Shown here in pieces: positions 25,117 to 36,210 of a DNA stretch of 64,000 bases. Made by a program: the position numbers and the translations under genes. The stretch's first letter is position 1, and each line of letters opens with the position of its first letter. This DNA comes from Betaproteobacteria bacterium. Lineage in GTDB: Bacteria > Pseudomonadota > Gammaproteobacteria > Burkholderiales > Usitatibacteraceae. The notes beneath the pieces were generated by a model, which ran no database searches, was not told the DNA's origin, and saw only the letters and a list, made by a program, of their open reading frames with translations. Location: positions 1 to 64,000 of the forward strand of contig JADJMI010000029.1 of assembly GCA_016709665.1 (NCBI GenBank). The letters are read 5' to 3'.

Positions 25117-25230
25117 CTAAGCCAAAACCCCGAACCCCACCACCAGCACCACCACCCCCACGATCGCCAACCCGATCACCTTCAAGTGCCTGCCCAGCAC
25201 CACCCAGTTGGATTCCGAATCGTCGTCCAT
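25117..25230 (-). CDS. 37-residue single-helix membrane protein
   Basis: An ATG at 25230 is preceded by GGGAGG at good spacing, a strong ribosome-binding site. The product starts MDDDSESNWVVLGRHLK and continues as one long hydrophobic helix (VIGLAIVGVVVLVVGFGVL) before TAG. The charged N-terminus and 20-residue helix fit a small inner-membrane protein with the N-terminus in the cytoplasm. No family is recognised. It is divergent from glnS with a 156-base gap. The low-complexity GGGGGTGGTGGTG coding of the helix means an indel could change the frame, but the ribosome-binding site and stop are consistent with a real gene. Confidence 0.6.
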   Translation of the reverse strand: MDDDSESNWVVLGRHLKVIGLAIVGVVVLVVGFGVLA

Positions 25231-25386
25231 GACACCTCCCCGTTCGCCTGGCCCGGCCCCCGTCGGAAACCCCGGGAATCCGCTGCCTGAACGGGTAAAC
25301 GCGCCAGCGGCCCCGTTCATGCCACGACCCAACCCGAAATCGGCCAAAATAGCCCTTTTGCACCGCACCATTCCCCGAAGGCCAGA

Positions 25387-27152
<1,766 letters not shown>

Positions 27153-27181
27153 CAAATTGCGATCACGCTTGCCCCCAAAGC

Positions 27182-29821
27182 CTATTCACCTCGAAGCACG
27201 CTAAATTGTTGAAAGATTCCAGCGGAAGTGGCGTACCAACTGCCACCTATGGACATCGGCTTTGATCCCTCGGCTGACTCGAGCCTAACTGGGCCGCAAG
27301 CAACATAGAACTGCTTTCGTTTGGCGCACGAAGGCTGGACGTCCACCATTCTGCAAACTGTCAAATGCGCTTTCCGGGGGTATTGGGTCCCGCAGCATTC
27401 TGACTCTGCCAATGGAATCGCTTCGGGCTCGCCGCGTAGTCGCGATACGCATGCGACGTGATATCCCTCGCTCTTGTCCAACGTCACAAACATGAGTTCG
27501 GTCTTTCGTTCGTGCAGCGGTACATGAATGGCGCTCGCCTTCCTGGACGAAGCACGCAACAGCCGTAAGCACCTCCCGGATCTCATACCCGCGTGTAGAC
27601 ACGGGCACATCTTCAAGTCCAGAACTGGCGTGCCGAGCCCTCGTGATTCAAGGACGGCAGTTCCCCGATCTCTCGGGCAATTTCAGGTTAACAGACAATC
27701 TTTCAAGGAATTCATCGGCAGATCCGGACTGGTTGATCTGCGCGTCGATTTGATACGCGACATCAACAAAAGACGCTCTCGCCTTTCAATTCCAACTCCA
27801 TAGTGTGACGTGGGCTCGGCAACCTTGGCATTGCACCAATGCGAGCGGAGTCGTTTATGTGAAGCAGGTCTCGAGACGACGACAAAATAGCTCTCCTCTG
27901 GCCCAACATCGGATGCCATCAATCCAGCCTCGCGCTTGAGCGCCACCCAACCAGACGCCGCCTCTCGAGAGATGTCTTCGACTTCGATTGTGTGGAGGAG
28001 GAGACGCGGGCGCAGGAAGCTAAGCGGCTGCGGCCCCAACAGCCGCCCTGGGCCCCAGTAGTCGATCAAACCAAACGTTGTGGCGCCCCAAGTCGGGCAG
28101 CTTTCCCGTGGAAGCGCAATCCTCGTCGAGCTGTTGCTGAAACAGCACGGGCTTGCGTTGGCCGCCCGGCAAAGCGGGGGGCGCTTTTCCGCTGGCAAGC
28201 ACTGCGGAGCCTGCTCTCTAAGGTCGCGGGGGTTTCGCGGGACGCACAACGAAGGAATTCCGCGCGCTCAGGAAACGCGCTCGGCTCAGGCGCGACCAGT
28301 CTCGCCCGACATCGTTTCCAGTTACGGGATTGCTTGCGCCCCGGCTCGTTCCAGCGAACATCTGAGAAGTTCGTTTCGTCGTCGCAAGCGTAGTACTCAA
28401 AGGGACACAGAAGCGGCGGTCCCCCCCCCCGGCCGGGCGGGCGGCCCCCGGGGGGGGGCCGGGGGGCGGGGGGGGGGAGGGGGGGGGGGGGGGGGGCCGG
28501 CGCGGTTCCGGCGTCGCGGTCAGTCCCAAAAGGATCGCTGGCTTGATCGCAGATGCAAATTCCCGAAATCTGTCTGCAGCGAGTCGATGGCATTCATCAA
28601 TCACTACCGTATGCCAGTAGTCACCGCCAAATCGCGCAACGAGTTGTCGAGAGGCAACGCTGTCAATCGTTGCGAAAACATGCTCCGCATTTTCCTGGTC
28701 CAGTCCACCTGCAAGAACCTCCCAGGCCGTTTCTGGCCCTCTCGGAGGTCTTTGTGCTGCCAATCTCCTCGGAGCGCCCGATAGTAGCCGGGGGCCGCCT
28801 CTTTTCGCGGTTCGCCGATAGTCAAAGCTGCAATCACGGTCTTTCCGTGCCGGTTGCTGCCACAACTAGATTTCGATTTCGCCCCAATTCTCGCTCTGCG
28901 GCGAGCAAGTCGAGCATTTCCCGTTGGTATGACTTGGGCTCTGGGTCGAAAAAGGTCGTTCTTGCAATTGCTCCGCCGCCGCCCTTTGCCCTTTCAAGCG
29001 CATCCCGAAGTTCCTTGCGGTGAACCTCATTTGTGGGGTCGTAAGACTGAAACTCACCATCGCTCCACAGCGTTTCGAAATGCGCCAGAGCCTTTTCATA
29101 CAGTTCCGCCTGCGCCCGCTGCGTTAACTTACGTCCACTCCAGCCCCAATGAGCGCCGCCAGAGAATTTGCGCTTCCAACAACGCCGAGCCAAACCCCGA
29201 GCGCCGCCTAAACAGCCATGCCTTTGCATGCAGTCGCGTCCGTCGACCGTCAAGCGAAATTCTTACTTCACATCCAGGCAAGGATGCGAGTGCATCGACC
29301 GCAGCGGCTTCAGTTGCCCCGATATACGTGGTCGTAATCACCCGAATTTGACACTTGGTCTTCCCATCGGCGCCGACAGCCGATAGGGATCGAAGCACAT
29401 CGGAAAGTTTGCGAACACCAGAAAGCGTGATGAAGCTAATCAACACATCAACGCTATCGCACGAGGAAAGTTCACGGCGCAATTCACTGAGCCGCGATGG
29501 TGACCCCTTGCCGGCCGTGAAGATCCATGGCGAGGCAAGGCCTGTGAGCGGACGGTCAATTGCTGACTGGTTGCGTGAATGGCATCAAGGACCAAGCTGG
29601 CTCATCACGCCGTCCAACCCGCGGCGCCTTGGAGTTGACGAATTGGCTTTCTGCTCACCGCAATTCATCGAGCACATTGGCCGGTCCTCCCAACTCCGCA
29701 ATTTCTGAGCGACTCATCGGTCGACACCTCGAGACTGTTCGTTGCTTTCTGTCGTCTCTTCTAAACGAGTTGCGATCGGCTCGGTGACAAGGAGGTCATA
29801 CAAGCCATCAGGAAACTCCAT
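27182..29821 (-). pseudogene. PLD-nuclease/SF2 helicase with DUF3427 domain, multiply frameshifted
   Basis: Family blocks appear in correct order across three frames. The N-terminus is MEFPDGLYDLLVTEPIATRL (ATG 29821). A phospholipase D-like domain follows with VDVLISFITLSGVRKL, RVITTTYIGATEA and RLHAKAWLF, then a Walker A broken by one missing base (ATGTG/KTVIAA) near 28846. Motif Ia-II is next, with FATIDSVASR and the DECH box in VVIDECHRLAADRF, then LGLTATPE. After the G/C homopolymer patch come FEYYACDDETNFSDVRWNEPG, a helicase motif VI remnant near FQQQL, GWVALKREAGLMASDVGPEE, and the DUF3427 end TRGYEIREVLTAV, LMFVTLDKSEGYH, RACGP-like YVACGPVRLESAEG and FQQFSVLRGE. About 880 codons remain of an expected 1000 or more, so pieces may be missing. 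Base composition is clearly AT-richer than neighbours, which suggests transfer. Defence or repair roles are guesses. Confidence 0.75.
28420..28508. other. G/C homopolymer patch, probable assembly artefact
   Basis: About 89 bases consist almost only of C runs and then G runs of up to 17, placed in the middle of the AT-richer helicase gene directly after the motif III codons. It replaces coding sequence that should join LTATPE to FEYYACDD. Nothing else in the window looks like this. Low-quality consensus or poly-G read artefacts are the likeliest cause. Confidence 0.7.
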
Positions 29822-30067
29822 CGGCGGAACCTTTGCGACTGAATTTGCTGAGAACGGCCTGGATATTCTGAAGATGCAAGCTGGCGAATGACCGCAATTT
29901 TTCGCGTCAAGCAAACTGAAGTGGCTCTAGCCCAACCAAGGCAATCTCTTGTGCGCAATCCGGTGTCTCCTTCGCACTTTCCTATGCCCCCGAGGCAAGA
30001 CCAACCGAAGGTCCACGCCGCCGAGATCAGCCTAAAGTAGAAGTCTCCCCACCCCGGAGCCTTCCCC

Positions 30068-31826
30068 ATGGCCTCCCACCTCGCCGACCCCGAGCACAAC
30101 CCCTCCTTCACCAGAGGCGTCTTCCTCGGCGAGCTCCGCGAAGACTTCATCTTCCCCTTCCCTGAACTGCCCGCGGAAGAGAAGGAAAACCTCACCGCCA
30201 TCCTCGACTCCTTCCGCGCCTGGGCCGAAGCCACGGTCGACACGGCCAAGCTCGACCACGACGCCAAGTTCAGCGACGAAGTGCGCACAGGCATGGCCGA
30301 GCTCGGCATGATGGGCCTCAACATCCCCGAGGAATACGGCGGCTTCGGCGCCTCCGCCCTGCTCTTCAGCCGCGTGTTCGGCCAAGTGGGCGAGACGGAC
30401 GCGGCGCTCGCGGTCTACTTCGGCGCGCACCAGTCCATCGGCTGCAAGGGCATCACGCTCTTCGGCACCGACGACCAGAAGAAGCGCTGGCTCCCCCAAT
30501 GCGCCAGCGGCGAGCGCATCGCCGCCTTCTGCCTCACCGAATCGGGCTCGGGCTCGGACGCGCAGGCCATGCGCACGATGGCCGTCCCCTCGGAGGACGG
30601 CACGCACTACGTCCTGAACGGCGAGAAGATCTGGATCTCCAACGCGGGCTACGCGGGCGTCTTCACGGTGTTCGCCAAGGTGCCCGTGGAAATCGACGGC
30701 AAGCCCAAGCAGCGCGTCACGGCGTTCATCGTCGATGCGCACGCGCCCGGCGTCTCGCTCGGCAAGATCGAGGAGAAGATGGGCATCAAGGCGAGCGACA
30801 CGCGCACCGTCTCGTTCAAGGACGTGCGCGTGCCCCTGGAGGACCGCCTGGGCGAGGTGGGCGGCGGCTTCAAGATCGCGCTCGAGATTCTCAACTCCGG
30901 CCGCCTGGGCCTTTCCGCCGGCTCCTCGCGCGGCGCCCGCAAGATCCTCGACACCGCCCTCGCGTTCGCCAAGGAACGCAAGCAGTTCGGCCGCCCCATC
31001 GGCTCCTTCGAGATGATCCAGAAGAAGTTCGCCGTCGCCGCCGCCGAGTGCTACGCCGCGGATGCCGGCTGGATCGTCTGCGGCCTCGATGGTGGATCGC
31101 GGCGGCATTGATTTCTCCCTCGAGACGGCGGCCTGCAAGATCTTCGCCTCCGAGCTCTCCTTCCGCTCCGCGTGCGAGGCGCAGCAGATCGCGGGGGGCC
31201 TGGGCTACTCCAAGGAATACCCGTACGAGCAGGCCGTGCGCGACGCGCGGATCATGCTCATCTTCGAGGGCACCAACGAGGTCCTGCGCGCCCTCATCGC
31301 GCTCTCGGGCCTGCAGCAGCCGGGCGAGAACCTGAAGGCGGTCGGCAAGGCCTTCAAGGACCCGCTGCGTTCCCTCGGGGCCATCAGCGCCTACATCGGG
31401 GGACGGGTGAAGCGGCAGGTGACGAAGGCCACGCTCACGAAGGTGCATCCCGCGCTGGCCGACGAGGCCGAGATGGTGGCCACCGCCGTGCACGACCTTT
31501 CGGGCGCGGTCGAGAAGCTCCTCATCGAGCACGGCAAGGACGTGATCGAGCGCCAGTTCCACCAGGAGCGGCTCGCCAACTCCGCCATCGACATCTACCT
31601 CTCCACGGCGGCGCTCTCGCGGGCCACGGCGGCGATCGGCAAGGTGGGCGAGGAGAAGGCGCACGCGGACATCGACAACGCGCGCATCTTCGTCTCGATG
31701 GCGATGCGGCGCACGCGCCGGGCGCTGCGGGCGATCACGCACAACCAGGATGCGCGGCTCAAGAAGCTGGCCGAGGCGGCGCTGGAGAGCGGGATGCTCA
31801 CGGTGGAGACGCCGACGGACGTTTGA
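30068..31826 (+). CDS. acyl-CoA dehydrogenase with C-terminal extension (VLCAD/ACAD9-like), one frameshift
   Basis: This FAD enzyme oxidises acyl-CoA to enoyl-CoA. The gene covers about 585 codons, as in long-chain acyl-CoA dehydrogenases with a C-terminal helical extension. The N-terminal domain has MGLNIPEEYGGFG; the middle domain has AAFCLTESGSGSDAQAMRT and WISNAGYAGVFTVFAKV. The C-terminal domain has RKQFGRPIGSFEMIQKKFA, GGLGYSKEYPYEQAVRDARIMLIFEGTNEVLR with the catalytic glutamate in FEGTN, and the extension LALLI-like LEKLLIEHGKDVIERQF. The frame breaks near 31085-31092 between AADAGWIVCGL and VDRGGIDFSLETA, so the two open frames 30068-31111 and 31062-31826 are one gene. A role in long-chain fatty acid beta-oxidation is consistent with the WS/DGAT gene nearby. 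Confidence 0.85.
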
Positions 31827-31897
31827 GCGGTTCGCCTGTACACCGAACACGCGCCGGGCCGTTCAATAGGTATCGCCAGACAGCCCGCCGTTGCCGC

Positions 31898-31918
31898 TAT
31901 TAACGCGGCGCGTTAATA
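31898..31918. promoter_or_regulatory. perfect 9+9 base palindrome, candidate HigA operator
   Basis: Arms TATTAACGC and GCGTTAATA flank a three-base centre (GGC). It lies 63 bases before the higA ATG. HigA proteins bind such AT-edged dyads in their own promoters, so autoregulation is likely. Confidence 0.6.
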
Positions 31919-31980
31919 TTGGCGTGGACATTCGACAGTTCCAAGCGTGTCGATGTCGACTGCCACGACGACAGGCCGCC

Positions 31981-32352
31981 ATGCCCAAGCTACCTCCCAT
32001 CCACCCCGGTGAGATCCTCGCGGAAGAGTTCCTCGCTCCCCACGGGCTCAGCCAGTACCGGCTGGCGGTAGATCTTGGTGTGCCTCCCAGGCGCATCAAC
32101 GAGATCGTGCTGGGGTGCCGCAGCATCTCGGCCGATACAGCCCTTCGCCTTGCCCACTACTTCGGCAATAGCGCCGAGTTCTGGATGCAACTCCAGTCCC
32201 GATACGACCTCGTGCACGCGCAAGATCGAATCGGACTCGCGCTGGCGAAGGCGCCTCGCAACAACACCCCCCGCGTGACAGCGTCCACGCCGCAATCCAA
32301 GCCTCCCAAGCGGAGCGGGCCCACCGCGAAAGCACGGAAGCCGGGTCGTTAG
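31981..32352 (+). CDS. higA: HigA-family antitoxin, orphan
   Basis: From the ATG at 31981 the 123-residue product reads MPKLPPIHPGEILAEEFLAPHGLSQYRLA, the HigA/VapI signature PxHPGExLxEEFL. A helix-turn-helix follows (VPPRRINEIVLGCRSISADTALRLAHYFGNSAEFWMQLQSRYDL). The basic tail (KPPKRSGPTAKARKPGR) is unusual and may aid nucleic-acid binding. A higB toxin gene normally precedes higA, but only 154 bases separate this ATG from the acyl-CoA dehydrogenase stop, and no toxin frame is present there or directly after. It is therefore an orphan antitoxin, with its palindromic operator retained just upstream. Confidence 0.85.
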   Translation: MPKLPPIHPGEILAEEFLAPHGLSQYRLAVDLGVPPRRINEIVLGCRSISADTALRLAHYFGNSAEFWMQLQSRYDLVHAQDRIGLALAKAPRNNTPRVTASTPQSKPPKRSGPTAKARKPGR

Positions 32353-32487
32353 CCTGGGTTCGCCACCTGCGGCGAACTTGATCTCCAACTCCGGAGGTCA
32401 TCCGACCAAGGTCCCAAGCGCGTTGAGGAAAGACCTTTCCTCGATCAGCGCTTGCGACTATGTCCTTTTCGACATATTCTATCCACT

Positions 32488-32823
32488 GTGTCGCCTGAAA
32501 AGCCCCTCCTTTGGCTCGCAGGCGAGGTCAAGACTCCGCCGTTCTCGCGCGATGCGCGGGTCGAGGCCGGTGTACTCCTTGGGCGTCTTCAACGGGGTGA
32601 TGTGCCGGAGTTCCCGCACGCCCGGCCCATGTCCATCATCGGCCCGCGCTGCCTGGAGTTGCGCATCAAGGATCAGAACCTCGAATGGAGAGTGATGATT
32701 CATCTCGCGCCAGACGCCGTCGTCATCCTCGAGGTCTTCGCCAAGAAGTCTGCGCGTACGCCGCACACCGTCATCGCGGCCTGCCGGCGACGGTTGGCTG
32801 CGTTCCGGAATGCCGTGACTTAG
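32488..32823 (+). CDS. phage-derived Gp49-like / HigB-type toxin
   Basis: A GTG at 32488 gives 111 residues. The sequence KPLLWLAGEVKTPPFSRDARVEAGVLLGRLQRGD, HARPMSIIGPRCLELRIKDQNLEWRVMIHLAPDAVVILEVFAKKSARTP follows the DUF891 (Gp49-like) consensus of HigB/RelE-fold mRNA interferases. The frame extends upstream to a TTG at 32452, but the family normally starts near KPLxWL, so the GTG is preferred. The antitoxin gene follows after 13 bases. Toxin before antitoxin is the usual order for HigBA-type modules. Confidence 0.8.
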   Translation: MSPEKPLLWLAGEVKTPPFSRDARVEAGVLLGRLQRGDVPEFPHARPMSIIGPRCLELRIKDQNLEWRVMIHLAPDAVVILEVFAKKSARTPHTVIAACRRRLAAFRNAVT

Positions 32824-32836
32824 GAGTACCGCCCCC

Positions 32837-33172
32837 ATGAAGTCCACCAAGGTCCGCAAGCTCTCCGCAGCCGGTTGGCGCGTCGGCACGGCAAGGGAGT
32901 TCCTCGGCCTGTCGGAAGATGAAGCCCGGCTGGTTTCGATCCGACTCGCTCTCATCGATGCCATCCGCAAGGCACGCGCACGGTCTGGGCTTTCGCAGGT
33001 CGCGCTGGCCGAAAGGATGAGCTCGAGCCAGTCCCGCGTCGCCAAGATCGAGGCGGGCGACCCCTCCGTTTCGCTCGACCTCATCATCCGTGCCTTGATC
33101 GCGTCGGGCGCCAGCGATCTCGAAATCGGTGCTGCACTGGGCACGAAGATCAGAACGGCGAAGGCTCGCTGA
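32837..33172 (+). CDS. XRE-type antitoxin paired with Gp49-like toxin
   Basis: The 111-residue protein has a helix-turn-helix of the Xre type: DAIRKARARSGLSQVALAERMSSSQSRVAKIEAGDPSVSLDLIIRAL. The N-terminal half (VRKLSAAGWRVGTAREFLGLSEDEARLVSIRLAL) is typical of HigA2/HigA-like partners of DUF891 toxins. It should neutralise the upstream toxin and repress the shared promoter. No clear palindrome is visible before the toxin gene. The module is intact. Confidence 0.85.
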   Translation: MKSTKVRKLSAAGWRVGTAREFLGLSEDEARLVSIRLALIDAIRKARARSGLSQVALAERMSSSQSRVAKIEAGDPSVSLDLIIRALIASGASDLEIGAALGTKIRTAKAR

Positions 33173-33252
33173 ACCCCGCCGCACCCTCAGGCTCACCCCC
33201 TGAGCCACCCCGCCCGCACCATGGTCTCGACCCACCGCACCGGCAGACCACC

Positions 33253-34869
33253 ATGCCCGCCGCCGCCCCGCCGCCGCTTCCCTTGCTGCTCCCCGTCCAC
33301 GTTCGCCGCCTGTGGTTCGCGTTGTGCGACCGCCTGCGCGATCCCGTTCGCATCGTCGAGGAGCGCCCCGGTGTCCGCGCGGTCGAGGTGCTGGGCGTGC
33401 TGCGCTACCTCATCCTGCCGACCGCGCGGCGCGTCCACTACTCGTGCGCCGTGGGCAAGCGCCGTTTCGTCGCCGGTCTCATGAAAAGTCACGTGAACCT
33501 CAACCCGCCCCTCGTCGGGGACCATTGGCTCGCCCTGTTCGCCGCGAACTGGCTGGTGAATCGCGAGGGCGCCCGTGTGCCGTCGGATCGTTTCGACGAT
33601 TTCTACCGTTCGATCGAGAAGAGCGTGGCATTCGGCGAACTGCGCGATCGGGTGAGGGCCTGCCACGTCGTCGAGCCGCTGCGCGAAGCCATCGTGAAGG
33701 GGCTCGCGCTCGACAAGGACGTGCTCGCTTTCATGCGCGCGGGCGGGCATCGCAAGCCGTCGCTCGACAGCAGGGCGTACTCCGAGTCCTGGACGCGCCT
33801 GGTCGGCTACCGGGTACTCCAGCGGGATGCGCCGCAACTCACCCGCCTGTTCGCGTTCGCCGCCAAGGGCCGTCACGTGCCCGCCCATGAAGAGCCGGCC
33901 CGCGCCCTCAAGGCTGCCGTGCGCGGCGCAGGGCTCGGCAACGCCGGCTGGCGCGAACTGCTGCGCACCGAAGAGGACGTCTTCGATGCCGTCCTCGCCC
34001 ACGCCCGGGGAGCCGACCCCTTCCTGGCCTGCCTGTGGGCCGTGGAGGCCCGCCTTCGGGCACGGCACCCCCTGTCGCCGGGAGTCCTCTCGCGGCTGGC
34101 TTCGCCCCACGGCGTCTACGATCTCGACAGGCCCGCCCTGGTGCCTTCGTCCCTGCGCGGCGCCTTCTGGCCCGCCCTGCTGCCCGCACTGGGCAAGCGG
34201 CTCGCGTCGGTCGGCACCGGTCCCGCGCTCGACCGGTTCCTCGACGGCGAATTCGAGGACGTGATGCTGATGCTGCGCGCGGCGGATCCCGCGCTCGACG
34301 CGAACCAGGCCCGCGCCGGCTGGCCCCACCTGCTGCGCCGCCAGCAGGAATGGGCGGAGCGCGAACGCCAGGCGGCAATCGCCGAGGCCGAGCCGTTTCC
34401 CACGGGCAAGCATCCCCGCCGTGCATGGGCTGGCGATCTCCAGATCGTCACGCTGGCCGATTCGTTCGCGCTGTGGGAAGAAGGCTGGCACATGGGCCAT
34501 TGCATCCACGACTACCGCAAGGGCTGCCTCGCGGGCGATTTCCTCGCCTTCTCCATCCGCGATGCGGCGGGCAAGCGCCTTGCCACGGGCGCCATGACCC
34601 GCGATGCGAAACGCCCATGGAAGCTGTGCGATGTCCGCGGCAAGCTCAATCGGCTGGTGTCCGCCGAGTTGAATTCGGCGGCGGAGTGGTTCGTCGATTT
34701 CGTTCGCGCCCATGAGGATTCCGATGGCGAAGCCCGGTCATTGCAAGCGGCGGGGGAATCGCCAGAGAGGGGAGTGGCCCCTTCCGATGCAGGTGCTCGG
34801 CGCGGTCCGGCTTGCGGCTATGTCTATCTCATGTCGCCACGAGAGGCCCCGCGTCGCGTCTTTCGGTGA
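33253..34869 (+). CDS. PcfJ-domain protein
   Basis: The 538-residue protein contains a PcfJ-like segment near residues 395-470: LQIVTLADSFALWEEGWHMGHCIHDYRKGCLAGDFLAFSIRDAAGKRLATG. The motif EG..M.HC(V/I)..Y is the family hallmark, with conserved His and Cys residues. The remainder is helical and lacks recognised domains. PcfJ was first seen on enterococcal conjugative plasmid pCF10, but many chromosomal homologues exist and no molecular function is known. Its position next to a HigBA-type module fits an accessory, possibly mobile, origin. The frame is intact and GC-rich like the host. Confidence 0.75.
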   Translation: MPAAAPPPLPLLLPVHVRRLWFALCDRLRDPVRIVEERPGVRAVEVLGVLRYLILPTARRVHYSCAVGKRRFVAGLMKSHVNLNPPLVGDHWLALFAANWLVNREGARVPSDRFDDFYRSIEKSVAFGELRDRVRACHVVEPLREAIVKGLALDKDVLAFMRAGGHRKPSLDSRAYSESWTRLVGYRVLQRDAPQLTRLFAFAAKGRHVPAHEEPARALKAAVRGAGLGNAGWRELLRTEEDVFDAVLAHARGADPFLACLWAVEARLRARHPLSPGVLSRLASPHGVYDLDRPALVPSSLRGAFWPALLPALGKRLASVGTGPALDRFLDGEFEDVMLMLRAADPALDANQARAGWPHLLRRQQEWAERERQAAIAEAEPFPTGKHPRRAWAGDLQIVTLADSFALWEEGWHMGHCIHDYRKGCLAGDFLAFSIRDAAGKRLATGAMTRDAKRPWKLCDVRGKLNRLVSAELNSAAEWFVDFVRAHEDSDGEARSLQAAGESPERGVAPSDAGARRGPACGYVYLMSPREAPRRVFR

Positions 34870-34922
34870 CAAGGCATTGGCTTGGATTCCCTAGACTGGC
34901 CCTTTGGTCACCGGAGCCTGCC

Positions 34923-35824
34923 ATGTCCCGCACCGCCATTCGCATCGCCACCGTCTTCCTGGCGCTCGCCTCCGCGCAGGCCCTCGCCGACTGCCCCTCG
35001 GGCGTCCGCCCCGTGACACCGGCCGAAACGGAGTACGTGACGAGGGCCCTCGCAGCACTGGCCGCCACCCTCCCCGCCACGCCGCAGCACATGGAGCGCC
35101 AGGGCCAGCCCTTCGACTTCAAGCAGCCCGCGAAGCTCGCCCCGCCGTGCAAGGGCTCCCCGGAAGGCAGCTTCGAGACGAGCGTCAGCGCGGGCTATAT
35201 CTTCAAGTGGCCGAAGGAAGAGGCCGCGCGGCTCGACACGGAACGCAAGAAGGTCCGCGACGAGATGGCCGCCCTCAGGACCCTCCCGCCGGACAAGGCC
35301 GTGCAATACAAGGACCTCGTCGACAAGTCCCGCGCCGCCTACAACAGCCAGCCCAAGGCCAAGCGCGGCGGCCCTTCGCTTTCGGATGAGGACAAGAAGC
35401 TCGCCGAGCAGAAGATCGCCGAGGGCAAGGCCTTCGACGACCAGGCCCGCGCGCTCGAGAAGGCGCACGGGGATAGCGTGAAGCCCCAGCTCGACGCGCT
35501 CACGGCGAAGGAAACCTCGCTCCAGTCCTTCCCGCAGCAGTTCCGCGTCATTCTCGCGATCAACGCGAAGCAGCTCCCGCCGCCGCAGAGAACTTGGCCG
35601 CGTTCGGCGCCGCCAGCCCCAAGGGCAATGCAGGCCTCAAGGTGACGAACGCCATGGTGATGGTCGATGGTCCCGCCGGCAGGCCGAGACAGATGATCTT
35701 CGACGCCATCGACAAATCCGCGCTGCAATCGCTCGTGGGCAAGCCCCTTCCGCCGGTGTCGCAATCGGAGGCGCAGGCGGTAGCGAATGCGGCGAAGGCG
35801 CCGGCTGCACTTCCCTCTCGATAG
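34923..35824 (+). CDS. exported protein of unknown function, one frameshift
   Basis: The ATG at 34923 gives a signal peptide (SRTAIRIATVFLALASAQALA). The mature protein is helical and charged (EEAARLDTERKKVRDEMAAL, DEDKKLAEQKIAEGKAFDDQARALEKAHGD) and may form a coiled coil. The first frame ends at 35645 in an unlikely Arg/Pro/Ala-rich tail. The neighbouring frame from about 35590 continues with ENLAAFGAASPKGNAGLKVTNAMVMVDGPAGRPRQMIF to 35824, so a one-base shift near 35580-35590 splits one gene of about 300 codons. A periplasmic location is likely. I do not recognise the family. Confidence 0.65.
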
Positions 35825-35891
35825 CCCACGCACGGAAGTCCACGAGTCGTCCGGGTGAGCCGTTACCCAGATGTGCGGCCCTTGCGGCCGC

Positions 35892-35906
35892 TAACCTATT
35901 AGGTTA
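35892..35906. promoter_or_regulatory. MqsA operator palindrome
   Basis: TAACCTATTAGGTTA is a perfect dyad of AACCT and AGGTT separated by three bases. This matches the known MqsA half sites of the E. coli mqsRA promoter (AACCT-N-AGGTT). It ends six bases before the mqsR GTG. Confidence 0.8.
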
Positions 35907-35911
35907 TTTTC

Positions 35912-36208
35912 GTGGAGAAGCGAACACCTCACCGCCGGCTTTCTGTCGTTCGGCAACTCGTCGAAGCCGGTCAAGTTCGCGAAACCATGGTTGCATCCAT
36001 CGGAGCGTTGTCGATGGGTCTCAGCCGCGAAGAAATGATCGACGTCGTGCGCAAGCTCACGATGGCCGATTTTCTCAAGAGCATGACCAGTGCCCGCGAC
36101 CATCGACTTTGGCAGGACGTGTACCGGCCGATGACGAAGGGCGGTCGGGCCTACGTGAAGCTGATGGTCGTCGAAGACGTGCTGGTCGTCTCCTTCAAGG
36201 AGCTTTGA
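35912..36208 (+). CDS. mqsR: MqsR mRNA interferase toxin
   Basis: A GTG at 35912 gives 98 residues, the same length as E. coli MqsR. The sequence EKRTPHRRLSVVRQLVEAG starts with the expected strand and helix. LTMADFLKSMTSARDHRLWQDVYRP and GRAYVKLMVVEDVLVVSFKEL carry the RelE-like beta sheet. MqsR cleaves mRNA mainly at GCU/GCA sites. It is followed after two bases by mqsA, and the operator at 35892-35906 lies directly upstream. The module appears intact and is the last of the toxin-antitoxin series in this region. Confidence 0.9.
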   Translation: MEKRTPHRRLSVVRQLVEAGQVRETMVASIGALSMGLSREEMIDVVRKLTMADFLKSMTSARDHRLWQDVYRPMTKGGRAYVKLMVVEDVLVVSFKEL

Positions 36209-36210
36209 TC

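Noticed and set aside
28420..28508. Functional G-quadruplex element
   Set aside because: The patch replaces conserved coding sequence and looks like a base-calling artefact; kept only as a point to verify.
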